The position numbers and the translations under genes were made by a program. From Achromobacter pulmonis (lineage in GTDB: Bacteria > Pseudomonadota > Gammaproteobacteria > Burkholderiales > Burkholderiaceae_B), in assembly GCF_902859765.1 (NCBI RefSeq), contig NZ_CADIJV010000002.1:62001-126000 (forward strand): a DNA stretch of 64,000 bases. The letters are read 5' to 3'. This document shows, in pieces, positions 1 to 8,232 of this stretch (its first letter is position 1; each line of letters begins with the position of its first letter). Below the pieces are notes generated by a model. It was not told the DNA's origin, did no database searches, and worked only from the letters and a program-made list of their open reading frames with translations.

Positions 1-87
1 TCCGTGAGGGCGACCTTCGACTGGAAAGTCGCAATGAACAAGTTTGCTATCCTGTTCGACGAACGGTTTGCGGCGGGGCTGGGATAA
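1..87 (+). CDS. C-terminal fragment of unidentified protein (possibly transposase)
   Basis: An open frame enters from the left edge and stops at TAA 85-87, giving 28 residues that include DWKVAMNKFAILFDERF and end in AAGLG. The start lies outside the window. The short tail resembles the ends of some insertion-sequence transposases, but this is an impression, not a family match, and no IS type can be named. The AT-richer surroundings and the inverted repeat at 141-218 would fit the edge of a mobile element. The call is weak. Confidence 0.35.
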   Translation, partial: SVRATFDWKVAMNKFAILFDERFAAGLG

Positions 88-459
88 CAACTTTTAAAAC
101 GCCTCGCCCACAAAAATACGGACAGGCTCACTTTTCTTCCGTGGTCATACGTACTCTCCGGATCATGCAACAAGTAGGGGTACCCGTTTCATAACCCGGC
201 TTGGGGTCGTATGACCACGCCCCAACGTGGTCAACTGTCAGGTGAATACTGTCTCAGTACAGCATACCCATGATCTTCAGTCCTCATGATATGCCTCGCA
301 AAAAAAATCACGGACAGGCCCGAAAGCCTCGACGCAACACCCAGTCGGGGTTTTATTTATTGCACCAAAAGAATGCAAATATCACAACACACAAACTAAG
401 CCGCACCGAATCCTATCCTGTTAAACGTAGTCTGCCACGCCAACCCCCCATATACAGCA
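88..459. other. Intergenic stretch without a convincing gene
   Basis: This 372-bp stretch lies between the left-edge fragment and the immunity-like gene. It is AT-richer than most of the window. A plus-strand open frame starting at 270 runs through its right part, but that frame is basic, low in hydrophobic residues and overlaps a better minus-strand gene, so it is judged a shadow. The only structure seen is a perfect 11-bp inverted repeat (listed separately) and a run of eight A at about 300-308 that could act as a T-tract for minus-strand termination. Confidence 0.5.
141..218. repeat. 11-bp perfect inverted repeat
   Basis: GTGGTCATACG at 141-151 is the exact reverse complement of CGTATGACCAC at 208-218, with 56 bp between them. 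A further GTGGTCA copy lies at 227-233, and the right arm sits inside a smaller TGGGG/CCCCA repeat (202-206 and 220-224). It follows the left-edge protein fragment, so it could be the end of a mobile element or an operator. No target-site duplication could be recognised. Confidence 0.45.
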
Positions 460-798
460 CTACCGAACCCTTGGTATGCCCGGACGATAATCATCATGGG
501 ACTCTCCAAGAAGAATTATATCGAAGGTCTTATAAAGCGTGTATGCCATCTGACGCACGAGTTCGTTATCTTTCGAATAAGGCGCTTCGTTCTCAAGAAT
601 TTTTGCAGTGATATAGAGATCATTTACTATCTGGCGTGGCAATTGCTCAGCCCCCCTTAACAATATTGCTAACTCCCTGGAAGCCCTATCCAGACGCTCG
701 AATGCCTGCTGCTTAATCTCTTTGGTGGACTGCAACGCCATCACCAGTTCTGCCCCACTACTCCGCAACTCTGCGGCCACACCTTCAATACCACTCAT
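460..798 (-). CDS. Small putative immunity protein (CDI-type)
   Basis: Encodes 112 residues, probably cytoplasmic: largely helical, no signal peptide and no membrane segment. The C-terminus is compact and acidic/proline-containing (LLGESHDDYRPGIPRVR). The ATG at 798 is preceded by GGAG with a 7-nt spacer, which decides the start over a TTG at 801. The stop codon of a decayed toxin C-terminal module (TGA, 798-800) overlaps this ATG, the arrangement typical of cdiA/cdiI-style toxin-immunity pairs. I infer an orphan immunity gene kept after its toxin decayed. No named immunity family was recognised, so the function rests on position. Confidence 0.6.
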   Translation of the reverse strand: MSGIEGVAAELRSSGAELVMALQSTKEIKQQAFERLDRASRELAILLRGAEQLPRQIVNDLYITAKILENEAPYSKDNELVRQMAYTLYKTFDIILLGESHDDYRPGIPRVR

Positions 799-1570
799 CA
801 ATTTTCTCCAGATCTAAATGTACCAATCCCGCCGGTGAGCAAGCTTCTACGCATGATTGGGGCTAACTGCTCTTGGTTCAATGGGGCCATCGGAGTGTAG
901 ACGGCCTGCGAGGAAATTGACCGAAATACGGTTACCTCCTCGGCCCAGATGGAACGATGATAGGCCATCGATTCACCCTATATATTCGACCGAACCGCGC
1001 CCCTCCAGACCTCGACCTGGTTTGCTGCGGGTATACGGCTGAGATTCACTGCAACAATGCCGTTTCCACTGCCGTACCCCACTGTAACGTCGAAATCTCG
1101 AGTAGTCGAGGTCCAAGGGCTGTTCAAAATAGAGCACCACCCCGGCCCGGACCAAAGTTCAACACATGTTGTTCAGCAGTCCAATCGCTGTTAAGCGCCT
1201 TTCCCTGGATACCCACTCCGCTTTCCTGTGATTTCGCGTCGGCGCTATTCAATGCGCGATAGGATGTGTTATTTAAGACACGGTTTTCCGCCAAGCGGAG
1301 CCCTTGGCCCAAGGATGCCACACCGCCGACAAAGGGAATGGCTTGATCTACGCCCCGAGCAATCAAAGGAGAACCCGTAAGTTCCTATGCTGTTTGATAG
1401 GTCAATGTGGTGCCATCTCCATTGCTGAAGATGCGGTTCAATCCCGCACCGATGTTATCGCCACCGTGAAGCGCCAAAGGCGCGGCCACTACCGCGCCGA
1501 GCCCCGTTGAACTTAAACCAACTGCGCCAGCGGTAATCCCCCCATTTTTAGCGATTGTGGATTCAGACGG
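798..1570 (-). pseudogene. Decayed C-terminal module of a CdiA/FHA-type toxin
   Basis: Minus-strand translation from 1570 reads a Gly/Ala-rich pre-toxin stretch (TAGAVGLSSTGLGAVVAAPL, then GGDNIGAGLNRIF) of the type found near the C-terminus of two-partner secretion toxins. It meets an in-frame TAG at 1385-1387, continues in the same frame (LIARGVDQAIPFVGG, LRLAENRVLNN) to a TGA at 1124-1126, then resumes in another frame (VAVNLSRIPAANQVEVWRG). That frame has one more TAG at 978-980 and ends in a TGA at 798-800 overlapping the next gene's ATG. There are thus two nonsense codons and one frameshift. No secretion domain is left. The family assignment is by resemblance; the toxic activity is unknown. 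Confidence 0.55.
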
Positions 1571-1585
1571 TCAGTGCAACTGACC
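1569..1585. repeat. 7-bp hairpin at a likely junction
   Basis: GGTCAGT (1569-1575), GCA, ACTGACC (1579-1585) form a perfect short hairpin exactly where the toxin-module reading frame is lost and the second toxin-like tail ends. It could be a terminator stem without a T-run, or a relic of a recombination or insertion event. Confidence 0.35.
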
Positions 1586-1597
1586 CTAACCCAGTTT

Positions 1598-1681
1598 TTA
1601 GTACCGATCTAAATTAGAGAAATCCGGCATGATTTCACCATATGGAATAGGAGCCGTGCCGTGAAGAGATCGAAATACACC
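1598..1681 (-). pseudogene. Second toxin-like C-terminal tail (fragment)
   Basis: In one minus frame this short stretch reads GVFRSLHGTAPIPYGEIMPD followed by FSNLDRY and a TAA (1598-1600). The composition and the clean stop look like the extreme C-terminus of a secreted polymorphic toxin. It joins directly, out of frame, to the start of an oxygenase-like gene. At 27 codons the assignment is tentative, and it may be chance. Confidence 0.3.
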
Positions 1682-1850
1682 GAAGCGTTTCCAGCGTGGC
1701 CGAGCGCCTCTCGTCGTTCAATAGGCGGCTCTGGTTGCGCTCCGAGAACGCCTGTAGCGCGTCATGCAGGCCAGCTTCCACCTGGCCGCTTTCGCGCAGG
1801 TTGTAATGCATGATCGGAGTGGGCCACAACCATTGGATTTCGCGGGACAT
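1682..1850 (-). pseudogene. Truncated 2OG-Fe(II) oxygenase-like gene (N-terminus only)
   Basis: ATG at 1850 begins MSREIQWLWPTPIMHYNL, then about 38 more residues before the sequence changes character near 1682. The 'WLWPTPIMHYNL' start followed by an amphipathic helix resembles the N-terminus of putative 2OG-Fe(II) oxygenases, which run to about 200 residues. The iron-binding H-x-D...H region is missing. The gene was probably cut by the rearrangement that placed the toxin fragments downstream. An alternative upstream start (MCLPGLS) exists at 1871 but adds an unlikely leader. Confidence 0.45.
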
Positions 1851-2009
1851 GGATAAACCAGGCAAGCACACGCGGCGCGCCTTTCGCGCCGCTACATTCC
1901 TAAGTTATCCCCCCGGCTCGAAATCAGTTTAGGGGTGGAAATCAAATATTTCTCCAACCACGGGAAAAGGCGTCGCGAGCGCTTGCGGACTCCCAGAGCG
2001 GGAGAAAAC

Positions 2010-2678
2010 CTACCGATCCACCGACTTCATATCGCAGGTCGTCTCCTGCACATCGCAAAGCCCCCGGAACCACGCGCGCCCGGCCAGTTGTTCGCCCTGG
2101 GCGCGCGCGACAATCTCGTCCTGCGGCGAGCGCTTGCGGTCCACCAGGTAATCGAGCAGCACCCAGTTTTCATGGCAGGCGCGGATGCCTTGGACCTTGC
2201 CTACTTCGGTCAGCCAGTCGCTGCCCAGGTCCAGCACGCGCTGGCTGGCGGCGTCCGGCCGCAGATAGCCGCGCGCCGACTGGATGCCGACGCGCGCGTC
2301 ATCGGCGCGGATCCAGCCTTCACCCTTGTAGACCTTGCGCGGCGGCAGGTCGGGATATTCTTCCTCGTTATAGGCGTCGCTGGCGTTGGCGATCCTGAGC
2401 CAGCCGTCCTGCGCCTGACGCACGTCGAAGATGACGCTGTAGGCGTATTCGGGCTCGCCGGCCGCCGGTCGGGTGGGAATCCGGCCCAGCACCTTGGCGG
2501 TGGCGGCGGGCGCCGCATGCACGGTGATCGACGGTTTGTCATAGTTGGCCCAGGCGCCGAAGGCGCAGGCGGTTGCGCCGGCCGCAAGTTCGGCCTGCGG
2601 CGCGGCGGCGCGGGCCGATGGCGCGGCAAGCAGCGCAAGGGTGGCGAGCGAAGCGGCCAGGCGGGCACGAACAGGCAT
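2010..2678 (-). CDS. Exported SH3-like domain protein
   Basis: Encodes 222 residues starting at the ATG at 2678, chosen because it opens directly on a signal peptide (MPVRARLAASLATLALLAAP, then SARA). The longer frame adds a 29-residue basic leader with no sense. After cleavage, about residues 40-140 look like a bacterial SH3-type domain (SITVHAAPAATAKVLGRIP, then DGWLRIANASDAYNEEE and GEGWIRADD). Cysteines late in the protein (ACHENW, GLCDVQETTC) suggest disulfides in the periplasm. Such domains bind cell-wall material or partner proteins; the specific role is unknown. It is transcribed alone or after the dehydrogenase gene upstream, with a hairpin at 2708-2728 between them. Confidence 0.7.
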   Translation of the reverse strand: MPVRARLAASLATLALLAAPSARAAAPQAELAAGATACAFGAWANYDKPSITVHAAPAATAKVLGRIPTRPAAGEPEYAYSVIFDVRQAQDGWLRIANASDAYNEEEYPDLPPRKVYKGEGWIRADDARVGIQSARGYLRPDAASQRVLDLGSDWLTEVGKVQGIRACHENWVLLDYLVDRKRSPQDEIVARAQGEQLAGRAWFRGLCDVQETTCDMKSVDR

Positions 2679-2707
2679 GAAGACTCCGGAGCGCTGACTA
2701 TCTGAAC

Positions 2708-2728
2708 CCTGCCGGTCTTGCCGGCAGG
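2708..2728. terminator. Hairpin between dehydrogenase and SH3-like gene
   Basis: CCTGCCGG (2708-2715), TCTTG, CCGGCAGG (2721-2728) form a perfect 8-bp stem followed on the plus strand by CGTTTTC. For the minus-strand genes around it there is no good T-run, so it may be a weak terminator or a 5'-UTR structure of the SH3-like gene. Confidence 0.45.
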
Positions 2729-2784
2729 CGTTTTCATTGATCGGGCAATGCCGCGACTGTAGCAAATACGCCCGGCCCGCCGCC

Positions 2785-3930
2785 CTACCGGAACCGCAGG
2801 TGCCGCCGCTGCAGTTCGCCCACCGTCCGGCAGCCCATCAGCTTCATCGCGCGCTCGATCTCCACGCGCATCTGCTCCAGCGCCCGTTCCACGCCGGGCC
2901 GGCCGGCGGCGGCCAGCGGGAACAGGTAGTAGCGGCCCAGCCCCACCGCCTTGGCCCCCAGCGCCAGGGCCTTGAGCACGTGCGTGCCGCGCTGCACACC
3001 GCCGTCCATCATCACGTCGATGCGGTCGCCGACGGCGTCGACGATTTCGGCCAACTGGTCGAAGGCGCTGCGCGAGCCGTCGAGCTGGCGGCCGCCGTGG
3101 TTGGACAGCACGATGCCGGTGCAGCCGATGTCGACGGCGCGCCTGGCGTCCTCGACCGACATGATGCCCTTCAGGCAGAACTGGCCGTCCCACTCGCGCA
3201 CCATGGCCGCGACGTCGTCCCAGGTCATGGCAGGATCGAGCATTTCGGTGAAGTAGCGGCTGATGGACATGGCGCCGCCGCCCATGTCGACGTGGCCGTC
3301 CAGCTGCGGCAGGCGGAAGCGCTCATGGGTGAGGTAGTTGATGGCCCAGGCGGGCTTGAGGGCGAACTGGGCGATGCCGGCCAGGTTCAGGCGGAACGGG
3401 ATAGCGAAGCCGGTGCGTTTGTCGCGTTCGCGGTTGCCGCCGGTGATGCTGTCCACGGTCAGCATCATGACCTGCACGCCCGCGCTCTTGGCGCGCGCCA
3501 TCATGTCGCGGTTCAGGCCGCGGTCCTTGTGGAAATAGAACTGGTAGACCTGGGGGCCGCCGCTGATGCGGCGCGCCTCTTCCAGGCTGACGGTGCCCAG
3601 CGACGAGACGCCGAACAGGGTGCCGAACTTGCCGGCGGCGGCGGCCACGGCGCGTTCGCCGTCGTGGTGGAACAGGCGCTGCAGCGCGGTGGGCGAGCAG
3701 TAGACCGGCATGGCGAGCTTCTGGCCCATGACGCTGACGGACATGTCGACGTCGGCCACGCCGCGCAGCACGTCGGGCACCAGGTCGCAAGCCTTGAAGG
3801 CCCCGGTGTTGCGGCGGTAGGCGGTTTCATCGTCGGCGGCGCCGTCGATGTAGTTGAAGATCGGGCCGGGCAGCCGCTGGCGCGCCATGCGGCGGAAGTC
3901 GTGGAAATTCAGGCACTGGTTCAGACGCAT
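2785..3930 (-). CDS. FMN-dependent alpha-hydroxy-acid dehydrogenase (L-lactate dehydrogenase type)
   Basis: Encodes 381 residues, the usual size for the family, from the ATG at 3930 (MRLNQCLNFHDFRRMARQRL). The longer frame adds about 100 unrelated residues. The FMN-binding TIM barrel is complete: ARQRLPGPIFNYIDGAADDE at the N-terminus, LTVDSITGGNRERD mid-protein, and the catalytic signature SNHGGRQLDGS with His278 and Arg281. The MDGGVQRGTHVLKALALGA phosphate-binding strand follows. The family oxidises L-lactate, mandelate, glycolate or similar 2-hydroxy acids to 2-oxo acids. The substrate cannot be told from sequence alone. No permease or lactate regulator is adjacent, and the next gene is divergent. 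Confidence 0.88.
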   Translation of the reverse strand: MRLNQCLNFHDFRRMARQRLPGPIFNYIDGAADDETAYRRNTGAFKACDLVPDVLRGVADVDMSVSVMGQKLAMPVYCSPTALQRLFHHDGERAVAAAAGKFGTLFGVSSLGTVSLEEARRISGGPQVYQFYFHKDRGLNRDMMARAKSAGVQVMMLTVDSITGGNRERDKRTGFAIPFRLNLAGIAQFALKPAWAINYLTHERFRLPQLDGHVDMGGGAMSISRYFTEMLDPAMTWDDVAAMVREWDGQFCLKGIMSVEDARRAVDIGCTGIVLSNHGGRQLDGSRSAFDQLAEIVDAVGDRIDVMMDGGVQRGTHVLKALALGAKAVGLGRYYLFPLAAAGRPGVERALEQMRVEIERAMKLMGCRTVGELQRRHLRFR

Positions 3931-4180
3931 CGGGGGACCTTTGTCTACGCTGCACGTACAGACGACATACCAGGCGCCGCCTGGCCGGCGGCGCAAACCA
4001 CTGCTGGCCCGATGGCGGATGCCGGATCGTCCGGGCGCCAGGGCTTGGAGCGGGATTGTAGTCCGGGGGGGCCGAAGTCCGGCCAGGTTGTGCGTATCCT
4101 GGACAGGCCGATTGTGCTCCCAACCGGCACGCCGCGGAGTCTGATACCGTTGGACCTGTTGCCGATCACGCCCTGCCTTC

Positions 4181-4603
4181 ATGTCTCCCCGTTCCGACCT
4201 GTTCGCGCCGCCCGCCAAGCGACGCGCCGCCCGCGCCAATTCGCTGCTGTGGATCCTGGACCCGCTGGAACGCGACCCCGGCTATCTGCGCCGCAAGATG
4301 TTCGGTTGCGATGCCGCATATCTGGACGACGTGCTGTATTTGGTGGTGGCCGACCGCGAGGAACCCTGGAATGGCGTGATGGTGTGTACCTCGCACGAGC
4401 GCCAAGCGGCGCTGCGGGCCGAACTGCCGGGCCTGCAGCCGCATCCGGAACTGGGCAAGTGGCTCTACCTGCCGCAGACCGACGCCGCCTTCGAGACCCT
4501 GGCCGCGCAGTTGGTGACGCTGGCCCTGGCGCGCGATCCCCGGCTGGGGGTGGCGCCCAAGCCAAGCAGCCGCCGGCGCAAGTCCTGGCGGCCCGGGCAA
4601 TAG
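4181..4603 (+). CDS. Small TfoX/YjbR-like protein
   Basis: Encodes 140 residues, probably cytoplasmic. The middle (RRKMFGCDAAYLDDVLYLVV, then GVMVCTSHERQAALRAELPG and WLYLPQ) resembles the small alpha/beta fold of TfoX N-terminal or MmcQ/YjbR proteins, where an 'MFG..AYLDD' strand pair is typical. The C-terminal tail is basic (SSRRRKSW). It is transcribed divergently from the dehydrogenase and is not part of an obvious operon. The family call is by resemblance and the role is unknown. Confidence 0.6.
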   Translation: MSPRSDLFAPPAKRRAARANSLLWILDPLERDPGYLRRKMFGCDAAYLDDVLYLVVADREEPWNGVMVCTSHERQAALRAELPGLQPHPELGKWLYLPQTDAAFETLAAQLVTLALARDPRLGVAPKPSSRRRKSWRPGQ

Positions 4604-4700
4604 CGCAGTGGCCCGCAAGGCGCCGTCCCGTGGCGAACGGCGCGGCCCCTGTGCGCCATGATGGCGAACGGCAAGGCCGCCTCGCCAGCTTGCATTCGAT

Positions 4701-5876
4701 TCAATCCGCGGCGGCGCGTTCGACTTCCAGGGCTGCCTCCAGCCGGTTGCCGCCCAGCGACTTGGCGCGGTACAGCGCCAGATCGGCACGCGCCAGCGCA
4801 TCGGCCAGCGGCGGCACGTCCTCGTCGAAATAGGCCAGGCCGATGCTGACCGTGGCGGCGATGCCCAGGCCGTCGGCCGGATTGGCGACGCCGGTGGCGA
4901 AGCGCCGCGCCGCCGCCGCCCCCAACGGGTGGGCGCGGCGGGCGTCATCGCCCGCCAGCAGCGCGGCGAATTCCTCGCCGCCCAGGCGCGCCAGGATGAC
5001 CTGCGGTCCAAGCACGTCGCGCGCCGCGGTGGCGAACGCCGCCAGCACCAGGTCACCGGTGTGGTGGCCGAAGCGGTCATTGATGGCCTTGAAATGGTCC
5101 AGGTCGAAGGCCAGCACGGCGATAGGCTCGCGCCCGGCGTTGCTCGCGATGAGGCGCGCGCCCTGCTCGAAGAACCAGCGGCGGTTGCCGAGCCGCGTCA
5201 GGTAGTCGGTCTGCGACTCGTGCACCAGCTGCACATGGGTTTCCTCGCGGATCAGCTTGATCAGCGTCATCGGCAGCAGCACCGAATACAACACCCCTTC
5301 GTACATGGTGATGTTGCTGGCCAGCAGGTGTACCGAGGGGCCGTCGACGGCGACCCACCAGGGCAGCAGGAAGGCCCGGCCAAAATAGATCAGCGCGTGC
5401 ACGCCGGCCACCGCCACGGCGAAGTTGCGGGTTTTCAGCATGCGCATGGAATCGCAGCGCAGCAGTTCCCACGCGGTCAATGCGCTGACGATGGCAATGG
5501 GCAAGGCGCTGACGTATTTCCAGACCCGCTCCTGCCCTGGCACGCCGGCCGCCAGCCAGATCAGCGCCATGACAACCAGCAAGCCCGCCGAACGCTTGCG
5601 GTAATGGCGCCCGTTCAGCGAGGCGACACCGTTCAGCACCAGCAGATAGCCGCCGAGAATGACCAGGTTGCTCAGCGGCGCGCCGATCGCGGCCGGCATG
5701 TCGGCGCGGAACAAGGCGCAGATACAGCCCACCGCCAGCGTGGCGAAGCCGGCCGCCAGGATGCCCAGCGAACGGCTGCGGTTGGGGTGGGTCCGATGCT
5801 CCCAGAACGTCAGGCCGGCACTGGCCAGCAGCGTTCCGATAGTGATGAAGTAAAGGGTGAGGAGATCGACGTGCAT
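4701..5876 (-). CDS. Membrane-bound diguanylate cyclase (GGDEF)
   Basis: Encodes 391 residues. About six hydrophobic segments fill residues 1-205, followed by a GGDEF domain from about 220 (TDYLTRLGNRRWF, AFDLDHFKAINDRFGHHTGD) with the active-site motif GGEEF at 299-303. The metal and substrate residues look intact, so it should make cyclic di-GMP from GTP at the inner membrane. No RxxD inhibitory site is visible five residues before GGEEF, so feedback inhibition may be absent. The N-terminal membrane part is not a named sensor I can identify. It is monocistronic, with the TonB receptor gene upstream on the same strand. Confidence 0.85.
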   Translation of the reverse strand: MHVDLLTLYFITIGTLLASAGLTFWEHRTHPNRSRSLGILAAGFATLAVGCICALFRADMPAAIGAPLSNLVILGGYLLVLNGVASLNGRHYRKRSAGLLVVMALIWLAAGVPGQERVWKYVSALPIAIVSALTAWELLRCDSMRMLKTRNFAVAVAGVHALIYFGRAFLLPWWVAVDGPSVHLLASNITMYEGVLYSVLLPMTLIKLIREETHVQLVHESQTDYLTRLGNRRWFFEQGARLIASNAGREPIAVLAFDLDHFKAINDRFGHHTGDLVLAAFATAARDVLGPQVILARLGGEEFAALLAGDDARRAHPLGAAAARRFATGVANPADGLGIAATVSIGLAYFDEDVPPLADALARADLALYRAKSLGGNRLEAALEVERAAAD

Positions 5877-6018
5877 CTCGGCCGGAAAGAGGGGGCACGC
5901 CAGGCGATCGCGGCGGCGTTCGCAATTTTAGGGGCAAATCCGCCGCGAAAATGTGACGGAGGCGCGGCCGCCGGGAAGCAATAAGTCCCCAATTAGGCCG
6001 CGCGTCCGCCCATCAGGA

Positions 6019-8184
6019 TCAGAATCGATATGTCACGCTGCCGACCACCGTGCGGCGGGTGCCGAAGAAGCAATCGCCGCGGGCCAGGCAGGTGCCCACA
6101 TACTGCTTGTCGAAGAGGTTGGTGACGTTCAGCGCAAAGCGCATGGGGCCCGCGTCGTAGGCCAGCACGGCGTCGTACAGCGTGACCGCGGGCACGCCGT
6201 TGTGGCCAGTGCCGTCATCGCTGCTGCCGTTGTAGCGCACGCCCGCCCCCGCCAGGAAACCCGGGGTTCCCATGACGCTGAAGCGGTAGTTGGCCCAGAA
6301 CGACGCCATGTGCCGGGGAATGCTGGCCAACTGGCGCCCCTGTTCGGCCGGCGTGCCCTTGGCGACCTTGGCATCCAGGAAGGTGTAGGTCGCGACCAGG
6401 TCGACATTGCCCAGCGATGCCAGGGCTTCCAGTTCGGCGCCCTTGGTGCGCACCTCGCCCACCTGCACCGTGTCGGCCAGGCCGTTGACCACGCCCGCGA
6501 CCTTGCGGTTTTTCTCGGTCATGTCGAACACGCTGGCGGTGACCGTCAGGTTTTCGCCCGGCGGCTGGTACTTCAGGCCAACCTCCCACTGCTTGCCCCG
6601 CAGCGGCTTGTACGCCTGGTTGGAGCGGTTGAAGCCGGCCTGGCCCTGGAACGATTCCGAGTAGCTCAGATACGGATTGAGGCCGGCCTCGGAGCGGTAC
6701 ATCAGGCCGAAACGCTTGCTCACTTCGCTGTCATCGCGCGACCCCGAAGGCGTGTCGTCGACCGACGCGCGCGAACGGTCATGGCGCAGCCCCAGCATCA
6801 GCAGCCATTTTTCCCATTCAAGCTGGTCCTGCATGTACAGGCCCAGTTGGTTGCCGCGCGAGGTCGGCGCGTTGACTGTCCCGGTGGGCGGCGTGAAGTT
6901 GCCGTACACGGGGTTGTGCACGTCGATCGGCGCGACCGTGCCGCCCACGCCCTGGCGCGCATCCAGCACGGAGCGCTGGTAATCGATGCCGGTCAGCAGG
7001 GTATGGCGGATCGGGCCGGTCTGGAACTTGAACTGGCCCTGGGTATCGACCGCGAACTGCTTGAGGGTCGGCTGGTTCTGGTACATCACGCGGCGCAGCA
7101 GCGTATCGCTGCCCGGCACCCAGCCGTGGCCGGCGCCGTTGAAGCCGGCGGTGTAGATGCTGCGGTAGTCCACTTCGCTGTGGGTGTAGCGCAGGTTCTG
7201 GCGCACCGTGACCGCGTCGTTGAAGGCATGCTCGAACTGATAGCCGATGGCGCTCTGGCGCGCGGTGTATTTGTCGAAATCCGGTTCGCTGACGAAGAAG
7301 TCCTGCGGGATGCGGCCGGCGGGCGTGCTGGTGAGCGTGCCGCGCCAGGGAAAGAACCCGACCATCGAACCCGTGTTGTCCTTCTGGAAATTGGCCAGCA
7401 GCGTCAACGAGGTGGCGGCGCTGGGCCGGTAGGTCAGCGACGGCGCGATGAAATAGCGGTCGTCGTCGACGTGCTTGACCGAGCTGTCGCTGTCGCGCCC
7501 CAGCGCCACCACGCGGTACAGCCATTTGCCGTCGGCATCGATCGGGCCGGTCAGGTCGGCCTGGATCTGCTTGCGGTTGTGGTTGCCGTAGCTGACGCCG
7601 ATCTCGCGCATGGCCTCGGGCTGCGGCCGCTTGCTGACCTGGTTGACGATGCCGCCGATGGCGCCCTGCCCGTACAGCATGGCCGATGGCCCGCGCAGGA
7701 TCTCGATGCGTTCCAGCGCGTACGGGTCGGGCCGGGTGTTGTTGTAGGAGCCGACCGCGTTGAGCAGGCCGTCCAGGTATTGGGTGGAGTCGGTGCCGCG
7801 GATCTTGATCGAATCGCCGCGGTTGTCCGGGCCGAACGCGCCGGCGGTGACGCCCGCGGTATAGGCCGCCGCCTGCTGCACCGACTGGGCGCCCTGCAAG
7901 GTCATGCGATCCTGCGTGATGATGCTGATCGACTGCGGCGTTTCCATCACCGGCGTGTCGGTCTTGGTGGCGGTGACGGCGCGGTTGGCGACGAAACCCT
8001 GCACCGGGCCGGTGGCGGTCTGCTCGACATCCGCGCCGGTGACGGTCACCGCGGGCAACTGGATGTCGGCGGCGGCGGACTGGGCGGCGCCGTTCGTGGC
8101 GACGCCCAGTCCGAAGACGATCAAGGGAACATGCCGGGCACGGGGAAACACCAGGCGCAAGCGAGACAACGGGCGGGCAACCAT
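6019..8184 (-). CDS. TonB-dependent siderophore receptor
   Basis: Encodes 721 residues from the ATG at 8184, which has GGAG at a 5-nt spacing and opens onto a signal peptide ending in AAQSAAADIQ. The longer frame adds 75 residues that overlap the promoter. A plug domain follows (VMETPQSISIITQDRMTLQG, IKIRGTDSTQYLDGLLN, ERIEILRGPSAMLYGQGAIG), then a 22-stranded barrel ending in an aromatic GSVTYRF. The plug motifs are those of ferric-siderophore receptors of the FhuA/FoxA class, acting in the outer membrane with TonB-ExbBD. No signalling N-terminal extension is present and no regulator is adjacent. The ligand is unknown. A palindrome upstream could be a Fur site. Confidence 0.9.
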   Translation of the reverse strand: MVARPLSRLRLVFPRARHVPLIVFGLGVATNGAAQSAAADIQLPAVTVTGADVEQTATGPVQGFVANRAVTATKTDTPVMETPQSISIITQDRMTLQGAQSVQQAAAYTAGVTAGAFGPDNRGDSIKIRGTDSTQYLDGLLNAVGSYNNTRPDPYALERIEILRGPSAMLYGQGAIGGIVNQVSKRPQPEAMREIGVSYGNHNRKQIQADLTGPIDADGKWLYRVVALGRDSDSSVKHVDDDRYFIAPSLTYRPSAATSLTLLANFQKDNTGSMVGFFPWRGTLTSTPAGRIPQDFFVSEPDFDKYTARQSAIGYQFEHAFNDAVTVRQNLRYTHSEVDYRSIYTAGFNGAGHGWVPGSDTLLRRVMYQNQPTLKQFAVDTQGQFKFQTGPIRHTLLTGIDYQRSVLDARQGVGGTVAPIDVHNPVYGNFTPPTGTVNAPTSRGNQLGLYMQDQLEWEKWLLMLGLRHDRSRASVDDTPSGSRDDSEVSKRFGLMYRSEAGLNPYLSYSESFQGQAGFNRSNQAYKPLRGKQWEVGLKYQPPGENLTVTASVFDMTEKNRKVAGVVNGLADTVQVGEVRTKGAELEALASLGNVDLVATYTFLDAKVAKGTPAEQGRQLASIPRHMASFWANYRFSVMGTPGFLAGAGVRYNGSSDDGTGHNGVPAVTLYDAVLAYDAGPMRFALNVTNLFDKQYVGTCLARGDCFFGTRRTVVGSVTYRF

Positions 8185-8213
8185 CAACACTCCATTCCAA
8201 TCATATTCGAAGT

Positions 8214-8232
8214 AAGAATTAGTCTTATTCTT
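8214..8232. promoter_or_regulatory. Possible Fur-type operator upstream of the siderophore receptor
   Basis: AAGAAT (8214-8219) and ATTCTT (8227-8232) form a perfect inverted repeat with a 7-bp spacer inside an AT-rich island 30-48 bp upstream of the receptor start. Size and composition suit a Fur box, but base-by-base agreement with the classical 19-bp consensus is only partial, so the call rests mostly on location. Confidence 0.4.

Noticed and set aside
270-611. A 113-codon plus-strand frame in the AT-rich left region.
   Set aside because: It overlaps the minus-strand immunity-like gene, which has a strong ribosome-binding site. The plus-strand product is basic, lacks hydrophobic core residues and has no upstream site.
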